NCBI GenBank assembly: GCA_030834965.1
Contig: JAUQWW010000049.1
Span: forward strand, 1 to 64,000
DNA: 64,000 nucleotides
Direction of reading: 5' to 3'
Source of the DNA: Gallionellaceae bacterium
Lineage (GTDB): Bacteria; Pseudomonadota; Gammaproteobacteria; Burkholderiales; Gallionellaceae
Shown: one piece after another, positions 49,572 to 57,605 of the stretch
Numbering within the stretch: the first letter of the stretch is position 1
How the letters are laid out: each line of letters begins with the position of its first letter
Position numbers and translations under genes: made by a program
Notes under the pieces: model-generated
Databases searched by the model: none
Told to the model about the DNA's origin: nothing
The model's input: the letters and a program-made list of their open reading frames with translations, nothing else

Positions 49572-50852
49572 ATGTCGCTGAAAAAATCCGATATCGAAGC
49601 CGCAAAACCGCAGGACAAGCCCTATCGCTTGGCTGACCGCGATGGTCTCTATCTGGATGTCCGCGCCAAGTCGAAATCCTGGCGCTACCGCTACCGCTTT
49701 GCCGGCAAGGAAAATATATGCACCCTCGGGCGTTATCCCGAAATGGGGCGCGACGAAGCGCGCGAAGCGCTGATCGCAGTACGCAAACTGCTGGCGCAAG
49801 GCAAGGACCCGAGCAAGGAAAAAAAGCTGGAGCGTATTCGCGCTGGCCACCAGAACGCACAAACCTTTCGCGCCATCTTTGATGAATGGGTTGCCTCGCG
49901 CACTTGGGCCGAATCGACCAAGCGCAACCGTCTGGCGCAGATCGAATTCCATGTCCTGCCATACCTGGGGCCGCTGCCTGTGCGGGAAATCACTTCCATG
50001 CACGTCCTCGACGTATTGCGCCGGGCGGGAAAGCCTGCGCAAAGCACCAAGAAGGCGGGCAGGGGTGCACGGGTGCGCGATGTCGGCAGCCCGAACGTTG
50101 CCCGCCGGTTACGCCATTACATTGCCAGCGTCTTCAATGTAGCCATTGCCACTGGACGCGCCGACAACAATCCTGCAGGCTCGCTACGCGAAGTGCTCAC
50201 ACCGGCCGTCAAGGCTGCGCACAAAACCCCGTTGAAGCCCAAGCAGATCGGCGAATTCTTGCGCGCCCTCGACGGCTACCGTGGTGATCCCAAGACGGTA
50301 TTGGCATTCCGTCTGCTGTGGTGGTCTATGCTTCGGCCAGGGGAGGTGGTTGCGGCTCATTGGGATGAGTTCGATTTGGAGGCGGCGACATGGACTATCC
50401 CGCGCGCGCGGATGAAGCATAAGAACCCGCACCTCCCGCCGCACATCGTCCCCTTGCCGCACCAGGCAGTAGAAAAGCTTCAAGCGTGGAAAGACTTTAC
50501 AGGAGGCATCGGGCACCTGTTCCCGCACCGCGACAAGCCCGGAACTCCCATGATAGCCAGCACACTTGGCAAGGTGCATGCGCGCATGAAGGGCCTCGAT
50601 TTTGCATACTCGCCACACGCGACCCGCACCACCGCCTCGACACACTTGAACCAGTTGGGATACCGCTACGATGCCATCGAAAAGCAGCTCGATCACGAAG
50701 ACCGCGACGCGATCCGCCGCGCATACAACCGGGCCGACTATCTCGACGAGCGGCGCCAGATGATGCAGCAGTGGGCGGATATGTTGGATGAATGGAAGTC
50801 TGGCGGGAAGGTGATTCCCGTTGGCGTACGCAAGAGCAGCACGGCGACCTGA
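49572..50852 (+). CDS. int: Tyrosine recombinase/integrase, P4-like
   Basis: A 426-aa integrase. The N-terminal arm-binding region (LTKSDIEAAKP-like MSLKKSDIEAAKP, then YRYRFAGKENICTLGRYPEMG) is of the P4/DUF4102 type; the catalytic domain shows Arg in WWSMLRPGEV, HATR-type HxxR in SPHATRTTASTHLNQ, His in QLDHED and the Tyr in RRAYNRADYL. It directs site-specific insertion into def. ATG at 49572 follows GGAG; an extension to 49512 would overlap the arm sites. Confidence 0.93.
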   Translation: MSLKKSDIEAAKPQDKPYRLADRDGLYLDVRAKSKSWRYRYRFAGKENICTLGRYPEMGRDEAREALIAVRKLLAQGKDPSKEKKLERIRAGHQNAQTFRAIFDEWVASRTWAESTKRNRLAQIEFHVLPYLGPLPVREITSMHVLDVLRRAGKPAQSTKKAGRGARVRDVGSPNVARRLRHYIASVFNVAIATGRADNNPAGSLREVLTPAVKAAHKTPLKPKQIGEFLRALDGYRGDPKTVLAFRLLWWSMLRPGEVVAAHWDEFDLEAATWTIPRARMKHKNPHLPPHIVPLPHQAVEKLQAWKDFTGGIGHLFPHRDKPGTPMIASTLGKVHARMKGLDFAYSPHATRTTASTHLNQLGYRYDAIEKQLDHEDRDAIRRAYNRADYLDERRQMMQQWADMLDEWKSGGKVIPVGVRKSSTAT

Positions 50853-50942
50853 CCGTTTCAGGCAAAGCGGGGCGGCACGATGCGGACACACCGCGCCACC
50901 CCTACCACAATGTAGCACCCAACATCAAAGGAGACATACATC

Positions 50943-51713
50943 ATGGATAACGGCAATTTTACATTAACAAGCACCGAAGAAACGCGCGCCGGGGCGATGG
51001 CCTGCCTGGAAGCACTGCGGGCCATACAAAAAATTGCGGAAGATCCCAACCCCGATCGTTCGAAAGCAGGGTGGTGGCTCGAAAAAGATAACGCAGTAGC
51101 GGTCATGCTTCGTGCGGCGGGGAATCCGGGCGGTTTCATGGCGGGTTTTATTGCCACTCTTGCTGAGTATGTAAAGGACGATCTCTCTAGCGTCGGTTGC
51201 TATCCAGATGGTTGGGAAAAGCCGGAAGCCGCCATGACAGACGAGGAAAAGATAGCTTCGCGTGTCAGGCTTGATGAAGAGGTGGCGAGTACTGTTGAGA
51301 ATGGCTGCGTTACCGAAGAAGAAAAAGAGCAGTCATATCAAGAAGCCGCTGCGCAGGCCAGAAAATCAATTAGTGAGATGTTCAACAGCGCGAAAAACTT
51401 TGGGAGCGCATGCGCGAGGCATGTCACGAAAATAGCACCTATCCTGGTGGTGGACGCAGACGGCTATTCTTTCGGAGAAAAAACGGCGGAAAAAATCGGC
51501 CAATCGATCACTGCATTGGGCGAAATTATCAGGGGCGGCGAGATTGTGTTTTTCCCTGCAATCCACGAGCAGTGCCGCAACGAGATCGTGGCCAAAGCAT
51601 TCCAAGGGTGCCGGTACTATTTTACCGAGACTGAAATGGAAGCCAATATCCAGAGGTTCATGACCGAATCGCTTGCAGCCAAAAGCGATGCAGAGACAAC
51701 AGTTTCCGCTTGA
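50943..51713 (+). CDS. Unknown element protein, 256 aa
   Basis: ATG at 50943 follows AAAGGAGACATACATC, an excellent ribosome site. The protein opens MDNGNFTLTSTEETRAGAMA, is acidic in the middle (TDEEKIASRVRLDEEVAS) and has a predicted globular C-terminal half with IAPILVVDADGYSFGEKTAEK and GGEIVFFPAIHEQCRNEIVAKAF. No signal peptide or membrane segment. No known family is recognised. It lies right after int, a position where satellites often carry cargo, and is followed by twin hairpins. Confidence 0.8.
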   Translation: MDNGNFTLTSTEETRAGAMACLEALRAIQKIAEDPNPDRSKAGWWLEKDNAVAVMLRAAGNPGGFMAGFIATLAEYVKDDLSSVGCYPDGWEKPEAAMTDEEKIASRVRLDEEVASTVENGCVTEEEKEQSYQEAAAQARKSISEMFNSAKNFGSACARHVTKIAPILVVDADGYSFGEKTAEKIGQSITALGEIIRGGEIVFFPAIHEQCRNEIVAKAFQGCRYYFTETEMEANIQRFMTESLAAKSDAETTVSA

Positions 51714-51719
51714 GGCAAT

Positions 51720-51760
51720 GTCCGGCCAGACACCCTGGCCGGACCGCCGCGTTAGCGGCG
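51720..51760 (+). promoter_or_regulatory. Twin perfect hairpins between two unknown genes
   Basis: GTCCGGCCAG-ACACC-CTGGCCGGAC (51720-51744, 10-bp stem, 5-nt loop) is followed at once by CGCCGC-GTTA-GCGGCG (51745-51760, 6-bp stem, 4-nt loop). No U-run follows, so it is not a plain terminator. It could be an attenuator, an RNase or protein site, or a transcript-stability element separating the 50943 and 51805 genes. Confidence 0.72.
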
Positions 51761-51804
51761 CAAGCGCGAATATTTACTGGCATTACATCAACCAAGAGGC
51801 TGAC

Positions 51805-52599
51805 ATGGAGAATAGCAATTATCCAAGCTACATTACGAAGGATGTCATTGCTGCGCATGAAAGGGTTGTGCACGACTGGGGAGAGGAAGGCGACATCGTG
51901 GCGCGGCGACTGATCTTTCGCCCGTGCATGGAAAAGGTATATCGGGATGTCGGCAAGCTGCTTAATGGACTGCCAGAGGCGCCTGGCCCATCAGGAAGCG
52001 TGGGGACGCCATGGGATTGGTTTCTCGAAATTATGGTCACGGTGGAGGGCGAATACAATTGGATTTCCAAGACTATTAAGCCGGCGCGAAAGGAACTGAA
52101 ACAGCGCATGAAAAAAATCCATAGTTCAGGTGCACAGTTACTGACAGACTTGAAATGGGCGCTGGGTGGCAGTGATAGGTGGCTCAATCATTTGCAATAT
52201 AACCGCTCGCAATATCACGGATTGAGTCTCCCCGATGAGTTTGAGTTCGAAATGGTCGAAAAACTTGAAAAAATTATTGAGGCTGCCTCAACGTGGGATG
52301 GAAAATCGGCTTATGATGAATTCGCTGCGATTTGTGAGGGAGGGGTTTTTAAGAAGTCGTCACCCGAGATTCATTATGCGAAATCGGTGTACGGTCTTCT
52401 TCGCCATGCTTGCGAGCATGGCTCGTATGGATTTCCGGCAGTTGAGAAATTCCGCCTTCCATATCTGCTTTCCTACGATAACTATGCCCGCATTACTCGT
52501 GCCGCCCTCGATTTGCCTGACGATCTTGGGCCGTACAGGCGACCGTTTTCTGGTGAAGACTTGCGGTTGGCAAAGGCATTTTCCAAAACTACCCCGTAG
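51805..52599 (+). CDS. Unknown element protein, 264 aa
   Basis: ATG at 51805 follows AAGAGGC. The protein opens MENSNYPSYITKDVIAAHERVV and is Trp/Tyr-rich (GTPWDWFLEIMVTVEGEYNWI), with a helical C-terminal half (YAKSVYGLLRHACEHGSYGFPAVEKFRLPYLLSYDNYARITRAALDLPDDLG). No membrane segment, no known family. Its A+T content is higher than that of the packaging genes downstream. A longer frame from 51673 lacks a ribosome site. It may be cargo with the previous gene. Confidence 0.75.
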   Translation: MENSNYPSYITKDVIAAHERVVHDWGEEGDIVARRLIFRPCMEKVYRDVGKLLNGLPEAPGPSGSVGTPWDWFLEIMVTVEGEYNWISKTIKPARKELKQRMKKIHSSGAQLLTDLKWALGGSDRWLNHLQYNRSQYHGLSLPDEFEFEMVEKLEKIIEAASTWDGKSAYDEFAAICEGGVFKKSSPEIHYAKSVYGLLRHACEHGSYGFPAVEKFRLPYLLSYDNYARITRAALDLPDDLGPYRRPFSGEDLRLAKAFSKTTP

Positions 52600-52618
52600 T
52601 TTTTCGCTCACCGAATAA

Positions 52619-52644
52619 CTTAAAATCCTACGGATTATATTAAG
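52619..52644. promoter_or_regulatory. Palindromic A+T-rich site upstream of the AlpA-like gene
   Basis: CTTAAAATCC-TAC-GGATTATATTAAG is an imperfect dyad 52 bp upstream of the AlpA-like start, and includes a TATATT word. It is a candidate operator and promoter, perhaps bound by the HTH protein itself. Only the symmetry is seen. Confidence 0.4.
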
Positions 52645-52695
52645 CACATAGAAGCGGCATGATGCGCCTTGTATCACCAAGTACGAGGAGCAGCC

Positions 52696-52923
52696 ATGCA
52701 AACCAAACGCAACACAATCCCCGACGCATTGCGTCATTTCGATTCCCTTCCCGATAGCGCCTACGTGCGCAGCCGTGTTGTCCAGGGGCTGCTGTCATGC
52801 TCACGCGCGACAGTTCACCGTCGAGTCGCTGACGGAACGCTGCCAGCGCCTACCCACCCTTCACCGGGCATAGCGGCCTTCAAAGTCGGTGATCTGCGCC
52901 GCGCCCTTGCCGCGAGGGGCTAA
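52696..52923 (+). CDS. AlpA/excisionase-like small HTH protein
   Basis: A 75-aa protein with an AlpA-like winged HTH: AYVRSRVVQGLLSCSRATVHRRVADGTLPAPTHPSPGIAAFKVGDLRRALA. P4-type elements carry such a protein to control excision and int expression. ATG at 52696 follows ACGAGGAGCAGCC. It precedes the tiny basic genes and tape measure. Confidence 0.78.
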   Translation: MQTKRNTIPDALRHFDSLPDSAYVRSRVVQGLLSCSRATVHRRVADGTLPAPTHPSPGIAAFKVGDLRRALAARG

Positions 52924-52925
52924 TC

Positions 52926-53093
52926 ATGAACTACAGGGCCACCCCGCGAGGAATGAACGGAATGAGCGAAAACCTCAACAAAACTACCAGACCCGTTGCC
53001 CTGGAGGATGTCATCGCCAACGGCAATAGGGCGCAGCGCAGATTCGCCAAGAAGAAACTCGCAGCAATACCGCGCAGCAAATCCAAGAAATGA
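52926..53093 (+). CDS. Tiny basic protein, 55 aa
   Basis: ATG at 52926, two bases after the previous stop. Product MNYRATPRGMNGMSENLNK... with NRAQRRFAKKKLAA and a Lys/Arg-rich tail (SKSKK). The NRAQRR motif is common in small phage basic proteins. Its stop overlaps the next start (ATGA), showing coupling. Function unknown; nucleic-acid binding is plausible. Confidence 0.58.
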   Translation: MNYRATPRGMNGMSENLNKTTRPVALEDVIANGNRAQRRFAKKKLAAIPRSKSKK

Positions 53094-53245
53094 GCAGGGC
53101 CCGCACTGGAGCCTGGAAAGCGCGGGCGGAGCACAAACGCACAGGGCGTGGCTTCATGCAGATGCTCGCCAAAACCAATCAGCGTCGCACCGATAAAAAA
53201 TGCGCGATCAAGCGCGCAACGGTGGCAAAGATAAAGGGAAGCTAA
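53090..53245 (+). CDS. Tiny basic protein, 51 aa
   Basis: ATG at 53090 overlaps the stop of the 55-aa gene (ATGA), and its own TAA at 53243-53245 is one base before the tape-measure ATG. The product (MSRARTGAWKARAEHKRTGRG... RRTDKKCAIKRATVAKIKGS) is strongly basic. No family recognised. Tight coupling with both neighbours supports it. Confidence 0.55.
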   Translation: MSRARTGAWKARAEHKRTGRGFMQMLAKTNQRRTDKKCAIKRATVAKIKGS

Positions 53246-53246
53246 C

Positions 53247-55199
53247 ATGGCCAACAACGAAACAAAGGTTGTCGTCACCGCCAATACCGCACAAGCAGAA
53301 TCATCGATCAAGACGTTTGGCCAATCGCTGGATTTGACGACACGCAGCATGCTCAACCTAAGCGGAATGGCCGGTACGCTGGGCGGCGCACTGAGCATCA
53401 CAGCCTTTGCGGGATTCATCAAGAGCAGCATTGATGCTGCCGATCAACTCTCCAAGCTCGCGCAGAAGACCGGCACCACGGTGGAAGCGCTCGCCGGGCT
53501 GAAATTTGCCGCCGAACAAAACGATGTATCGCTGGAATCCACCGCGAACGCCGCCAAGAAGCTCGCCACCAACATCGCAGACAATCCGGAGCTGTTCAAA
53601 AAGTTCGGCATCACCGCCAAAGACACCACCGGAGCTTTGGTGCAGATGGCCGACATCTTCGCAGCCATGCCGGACGGCGTGGAGAAATCAGCTCTCGCAA
53701 CCAAGCTATTGGGGAAGGCGCTTGGGGATGAAATGATCCCGTTCCTGAACCAGGGCAGCGCCGAGCTGCAGAGGCTCATTGAAAAGGGGCAGGAGTACAA
53801 CCCGGTAACGGAAGAAAGCGCGAAGCAGGCCCAGGCGTTCAACGACCAGCTAAAGGAGTTGCAGTCCAGTTCAGCCACGCTGGGCGTGACGATTGCGGGC
53901 GAATTGCTGCCAAAGATGAACGAACTGCTCGCGCAGATGATCGAGGGCAAAAAGATATTCGGCGGATTCTGGAGCGCGATGATCGGAGCCGGTGCGATGG
54001 ACCCGGTAAAAACATGGGGGCAGCACGCAAAGGAATTGCGCGCAGAACTCGAAAAGCTCGAAGGCGACCGCGCGAAGAGGCTCGGCGCCGGGATGGGCAC
54101 GAACCTGATCGACACACAAATCGCCGCCGCCAGGCAGAAACTGGAATGGGCGAAATATAACCAGAATCAGGAAGCGCTTGCTGCACTTCCGCCCGGAGGT
54201 TACCGGGACGAGGCCGCTCGTTTGTTGGGAAATGCAAAAAACAAGAACGACGGGAAAGGGATATCCCTGTACGGCGCGCTGGGTGGAGACAGTAAAGACG
54301 ACAAGGTCTTAAAGGCGCCGAAAGATTTCAACCCGGACGCCGATTACCAGTTCGCTATCGATGAGGCGCGGCGCAAGAACAACAAAAAGGCGCAGGAAGA
54401 TTACCTGCGCGATATGGTCAAAGCGGAGGAAGACGCTAACCGCGAATTGCAGCGCAGCGCGCTGGAGGCGCAGGCGATCATCTTCGATGTCGATCCAATC
54501 GCGAAAGCGACTCACGAATGGGAGAAGCTCACTGCGCTGAAGGAGCGCGGCCTGCTCACGGATGAGCAGATCGGCAAGGCGTATGCCAAGACATTCGGCG
54601 AGAACATGGAACAGATGAGTCAGTACGGCAAGCGATTTGCAGAAAATATCCAGCGCAATCTGGGGGACGTTTTATACGATGGGCTTAACGGAAAATTCGA
54701 CAGCATAGGGGATTCGTTCAAGCAAATGCTTGAACGCATGGCGGCTGATGCGGCAGCGGCGCAACTGGCCAAGAAGTTGGTCGGAGATATGGCGACCACT
54801 GGCAATGCTGGAGGATGGGTTGGTGATTTAATGAGTATGTTCTCTGGCGGAAATCCGTTTAGCGGTGGAGGCGGATGGAGCGGCACAGGAACAGCAGCGT
54901 CGAACGGAACAGAAGCTGTTTTAGCCAGCCTTGGCCTGCCTGGGTATGGTGGAACTTTTGCAACCGGCATCGACTACGTTCCACGCGACATGCTGGCCTT
55001 CATTCATAAGGGCGAGCGCGTCGTGCCGGCGGCGCAGAATAACGGAAGCGCAGGCGGTATCGTCTATTCCCCAGTCAACAACATAAGCATTGATTCGCGC
55101 ACGGACCAGGCCGAGGTTCATCGGCTGGTATCGAATGCTATCCGGCAAGGAAATGCTGAGCTTGTTGACAAGCTGCAGCGCGCAGGGGCGCTGGCGTGA
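53247..55199 (+). CDS. Phage tail tape-measure protein
   Basis: A 650-aa protein with an N-terminal helical part (NTAQAESSIKTFGQSLDLTTRSM), a hydrophobic patch (LGGALSITAFAGFI), long Ala/Lys/Glu-rich helices and a C-terminal signature FATGIDYVPRDMLAFIHKGERVVPAAQN typical of lambda-gpH-like tape measures of siphophages. If functional, 650 residues would set a tail near 100 nm (0.15 nm per residue rule). It is far from other tail genes and upstream of replication genes, which is unusual. AAAGGGAAGC precedes the ATG. Confidence 0.86.
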   Translation: MANNETKVVVTANTAQAESSIKTFGQSLDLTTRSMLNLSGMAGTLGGALSITAFAGFIKSSIDAADQLSKLAQKTGTTVEALAGLKFAAEQNDVSLESTANAAKKLATNIADNPELFKKFGITAKDTTGALVQMADIFAAMPDGVEKSALATKLLGKALGDEMIPFLNQGSAELQRLIEKGQEYNPVTEESAKQAQAFNDQLKELQSSSATLGVTIAGELLPKMNELLAQMIEGKKIFGGFWSAMIGAGAMDPVKTWGQHAKELRAELEKLEGDRAKRLGAGMGTNLIDTQIAAARQKLEWAKYNQNQEALAALPPGGYRDEAARLLGNAKNKNDGKGISLYGALGGDSKDDKVLKAPKDFNPDADYQFAIDEARRKNNKKAQEDYLRDMVKAEEDANRELQRSALEAQAIIFDVDPIAKATHEWEKLTALKERGLLTDEQIGKAYAKTFGENMEQMSQYGKRFAENIQRNLGDVLYDGLNGKFDSIGDSFKQMLERMAADAAAAQLAKKLVGDMATTGNAGGWVGDLMSMFSGGNPFSGGGGWSGTGTAASNGTEAVLASLGLPGYGGTFATGIDYVPRDMLAFIHKGERVVPAAQNNGSAGGIVYSPVNNISIDSRTDQAEVHRLVSNAIRQGNAELVDKLQRAGALA

Positions 55200-55292
55200 T
55201 CCTCCATCCCGCATTGCAGGGAGCCACCAAGACTGGCGAATGTAAGCCACGTTCGGTCTGGTCGCCGATCTTACCGGTTCGTACTAGCAAGC

Positions 55293-55715
55293 ATGGCTAT
55301 TGACCAATTACTCTCACGGTTGGATGGTGTTAAACGCACCGGTAAAGACCGTTGGATGGCACGCTGCCCAGCGCATGAGGATAAGCGCGCATCGCTGGCG
55401 ATAACTGAGCTTGGTGATGGACGGGTGCTCTGTCATTGCTTCGCGCTCTGCGATGTTCAATCCGTTCTATCGGCTGTTGGCCTTGAGTTTGACGCGCTGT
55501 TTCCTGAGCGTGCCGTTGATACGCATTGCAAGGTTGAGCGCAGGCCATTCCCCGCATCTGACGTGCTGCGTGCAATCGCTTTTGAGGCGCGCATCGTGAG
55601 CTTGGCAGCACTCGACATGGCGCATGGCAGAACGCTATCAGAAGAGGCGCGCACGCGTTTGCTGTTGGCTAACCAGCGCATTGCTGGCGGACTTTCAGCG
55701 GGTGGGCTGTCATGA
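55293..55715 (+). CDS. CHC2-type zinc-finger protein (primase N-domain-like)
   Basis: A 140-aa protein with primase-like zinc ligands: CPAH (Cys25, His28) and CHCFALC (about Cys47-Cys52), in the context KDRWMARCPAHEDKRASLAI...GRVLCHC. This is the zinc domain of P4/DnaG-type primases encoded apart from the helicase. Its stop overlaps the next start by 4 bp, so it probably works with the downstream primase/helicase in origin-specific priming. Confidence 0.83.
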   Translation: MAIDQLLSRLDGVKRTGKDRWMARCPAHEDKRASLAITELGDGRVLCHCFALCDVQSVLSAVGLEFDALFPERAVDTHCKVERRPFPASDVLRAIAFEARIVSLAALDMAHGRTLSEEARTRLLLANQRIAGGLSAGGLS

Positions 55716-57106
55716 AAGAAGTTGGCGACTCGATAGGCAAACTCGATGCGCTCCTGGAGCGCGAAACTAAAGTAGCAGAGAAAAAACGTAACGCAATCGC
55801 AGCGACACCATCCGGCGCGCTGGCGTTATCCGAGGATTCGCTTGCGTCCGCGTACGAAGAAAAATATGCAGGCCGCCTTCTCTATGCGCACAAATTAGGG
55901 CGATGGTATATCTACGATCCAAAAACAGGGGCGTGGCGTGTTGATACGATGGAGCGAGTCCAGCACTGGGTAAGGGAATTCGTTCGTAGCCTCAACTCCG
56001 AACAGAGGGAAAAATGGGCCAAGGCTTCTATCGTGTCTGCGGTGGATCAATACTGTCGCCGCGCCCCTGCGATGGCGCGCTCAGGCGATGAATTTGACGC
56101 TGATACTTGGCTGCTCGGGACACCATCCGGCGTGCTGGATTTGCGCACTTCAACGATGCTACAAAAATCACCGGAACATTATGTCAGTAAACGTACCTCT
56201 GTTTCGCCGTGCGCAAGCGAGCCAACGCTCTGGCTGACATTTCTTAAGCAGGCAACCGGCGGAGACAAGGATCTGATTGATTATCTCCAGCGTCTTGCTG
56301 GGTACTGTTTGACAGGCGAAACAAGGGAAGAGGTGCTGGTATTTATGCACGGCCCCGGCGGCAACGGCAAGGGCGTGTTTATGAATGTGCTGCGAGACAT
56401 TTTGGGAGAGTATGCGCGCCAGGCACCGATGCAGATTTTCCTCGCCAACAACGGCGACCGCCACCCGACAGAGCTTGCCGCCCTATTTGGCGCGCGCCTG
56501 GTGCTGGCAAGCGAAAGCCCCGAGGGGCGGCGCTGGGATGAAGAGCGTATCAAATCTTTGACCGGGCGCGATGCCATCTCTGCGCGATTTATGAATCGTG
56601 ACTTTTTCGAGTTCATCCCTCGCTTCAAATTGCTGGTTGCATCCAACCACAAACCCAGGATTAAAACTGTTGACGATGCTTGGCGCAGGCGGCTTCACCT
56701 CGTCCCCTTCACCCGCAAACCCGAACAACCAGACCCGGGGCTTAAGGACAAGCTGCGTGGGGAGTATCCGTCAATCTTGCAATGGATGATCGACGGCGCC
56801 GAGTGGTGGTCAAGGGAGGGTCTGGTGCCACCAGCAACGATTACTGAAGCGACAGCCGAGTATTTCAGGGAAGAGGATGTTATCGGCCTATGGTTTGCCG
56901 AGCGCTGCGACAAGTGCGACAGCGTCACTTACACCGAACGCAGCCAGCTTTACCATTCTTATGAGGCATGGTGCCGTGGTATGGGGCACGCAGCCGCAAC
57001 CATGCACTCAATGACGCGATGGTTAACTCAGAATGGTTTTGAGCAGCACAGCACTAATAAGACCCGCCCCATCAAAGGGGTGGTGTTGAAACCGCTGGAT
57101 AGCTGA
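55712..57106 (+). CDS. P4-type primase/superfamily 3 helicase
   Basis: A 464-aa protein with a D5-N/P4 alpha-like domain (about 20-190) and an SF3 helicase: Walker A HGPGGNGKGVF (about 212), LASESPEGRRWDEERIKSLTGRD (Walker B/B' region) and sensor KLLVASNHKPRI with arginine-rich AWRRRLHLVPF. It replicates the excised element from its own origin. The iteron cluster at 57116-57297 just downstream is the likely binding site. It overlaps the CHC2 gene. Confidence 0.92.
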   Translation: MKEVGDSIGKLDALLERETKVAEKKRNAIAATPSGALALSEDSLASAYEEKYAGRLLYAHKLGRWYIYDPKTGAWRVDTMERVQHWVREFVRSLNSEQREKWAKASIVSAVDQYCRRAPAMARSGDEFDADTWLLGTPSGVLDLRTSTMLQKSPEHYVSKRTSVSPCASEPTLWLTFLKQATGGDKDLIDYLQRLAGYCLTGETREEVLVFMHGPGGNGKGVFMNVLRDILGEYARQAPMQIFLANNGDRHPTELAALFGARLVLASESPEGRRWDEERIKSLTGRDAISARFMNRDFFEFIPRFKLLVASNHKPRIKTVDDAWRRRLHLVPFTRKPEQPDPGLKDKLRGEYPSILQWMIDGAEWWSREGLVPPATITEATAEYFREEDVIGLWFAERCDKCDSVTYTERSQLYHSYEAWCRGMGHAAATMHSMTRWLTQNGFEQHSTNKTRPIKGVVLKPLDS

Positions 57107-57115
57107 AATGGTTAT

Positions 57116-57297
57116 TTGCGCACTTGCGCACTTTGCGCAGCGTTTTCCCGTTAATCGGCTATAGGGCATTTTTTGCAATAAGTCTCAAAACAAGTGCGCA
57201 AAGTGCGCAAGTGGCGCATTTCTTTATACGCGGGCGCGCACCCCCGCGCATTAGGGAAACATCCCGAAAATGCTGCGCAAAGTGCGCAAGTGCGCAA
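57116..57297. other. Iteron cluster, candidate replication origin
   Basis: A 25-bp unit starting CTGCGCAAAGTGCGCAAG occurs at 57273-57297 and as a perfect reverse complement at 57116-57140; its 19-bp core TGCGCAAAGTGCGCAAGTG repeats at 57195-57213. Between them lies an A+T-rich stretch (57142-57192). This is just downstream of the primase/helicase gene and has no credible coding frame. The pattern matches iteron-type origins such as P4 ori/crr, but binding is inferred. Confidence 0.78.
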
Positions 57298-57335
57298 AGG
57301 CATCACCTGCATCACACCACTCGAAAGGAAGCAAG

Positions 57336-57605
57336 ATGAGTCACGCTATTGATAGATCATCTGTCGAACTCTCCGCATATCTGCTGGAGCGGCGCAGTTT
57401 ATTTTCTCGGCTTTCCGGCATCGAAACACTTTCCAATAAGTTCCGCGAAGCATGCCGCGATGTCATATCAGCCATGGATCAGTATCAGTCTCGCGATGAA
57501 GGTGAGGCGATGCATGAATTAGAGGCGGCCCTGCATCAATGGGTTCGTGTCGGCAATAACGAGTGGCTGCTGCACGACGATAGCTTGGAGGTGGGGTCAT
57601 GCTGA
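57336..57605 (+). CDS. Unknown element protein, 89 aa
   Basis: ATG at 57336 follows CGAAAGGAAGCAAG. A helical, acidic protein (MSHAIDRSSVELSAYLLERRSLF... ACRDVISAMDQYQSRDEGEAMHELEAALHQW). No family recognised. It overlaps the gpZ-like start by 7 bp, so it is co-translated with the structural genes. Confidence 0.68.
   Translation: MSHAIDRSSVELSAYLLERRSLFSRLSGIETLSNKFREACRDVISAMDQYQSRDEGEAMHELEAALHQWVRVGNNEWLLHDDSLEVGSC

Noticed and set aside
57116-57297. Repeat cluster as a possible CRISPR array
   Set aside because: Only three copies, irregular spacing and inverted orientation; no cas genes. It fits origin iterons better.
57124-57339. 71-codon plus frame across the repeat cluster
   Set aside because: It is made largely of the iteron DNA, has no ribosome site and no family features.
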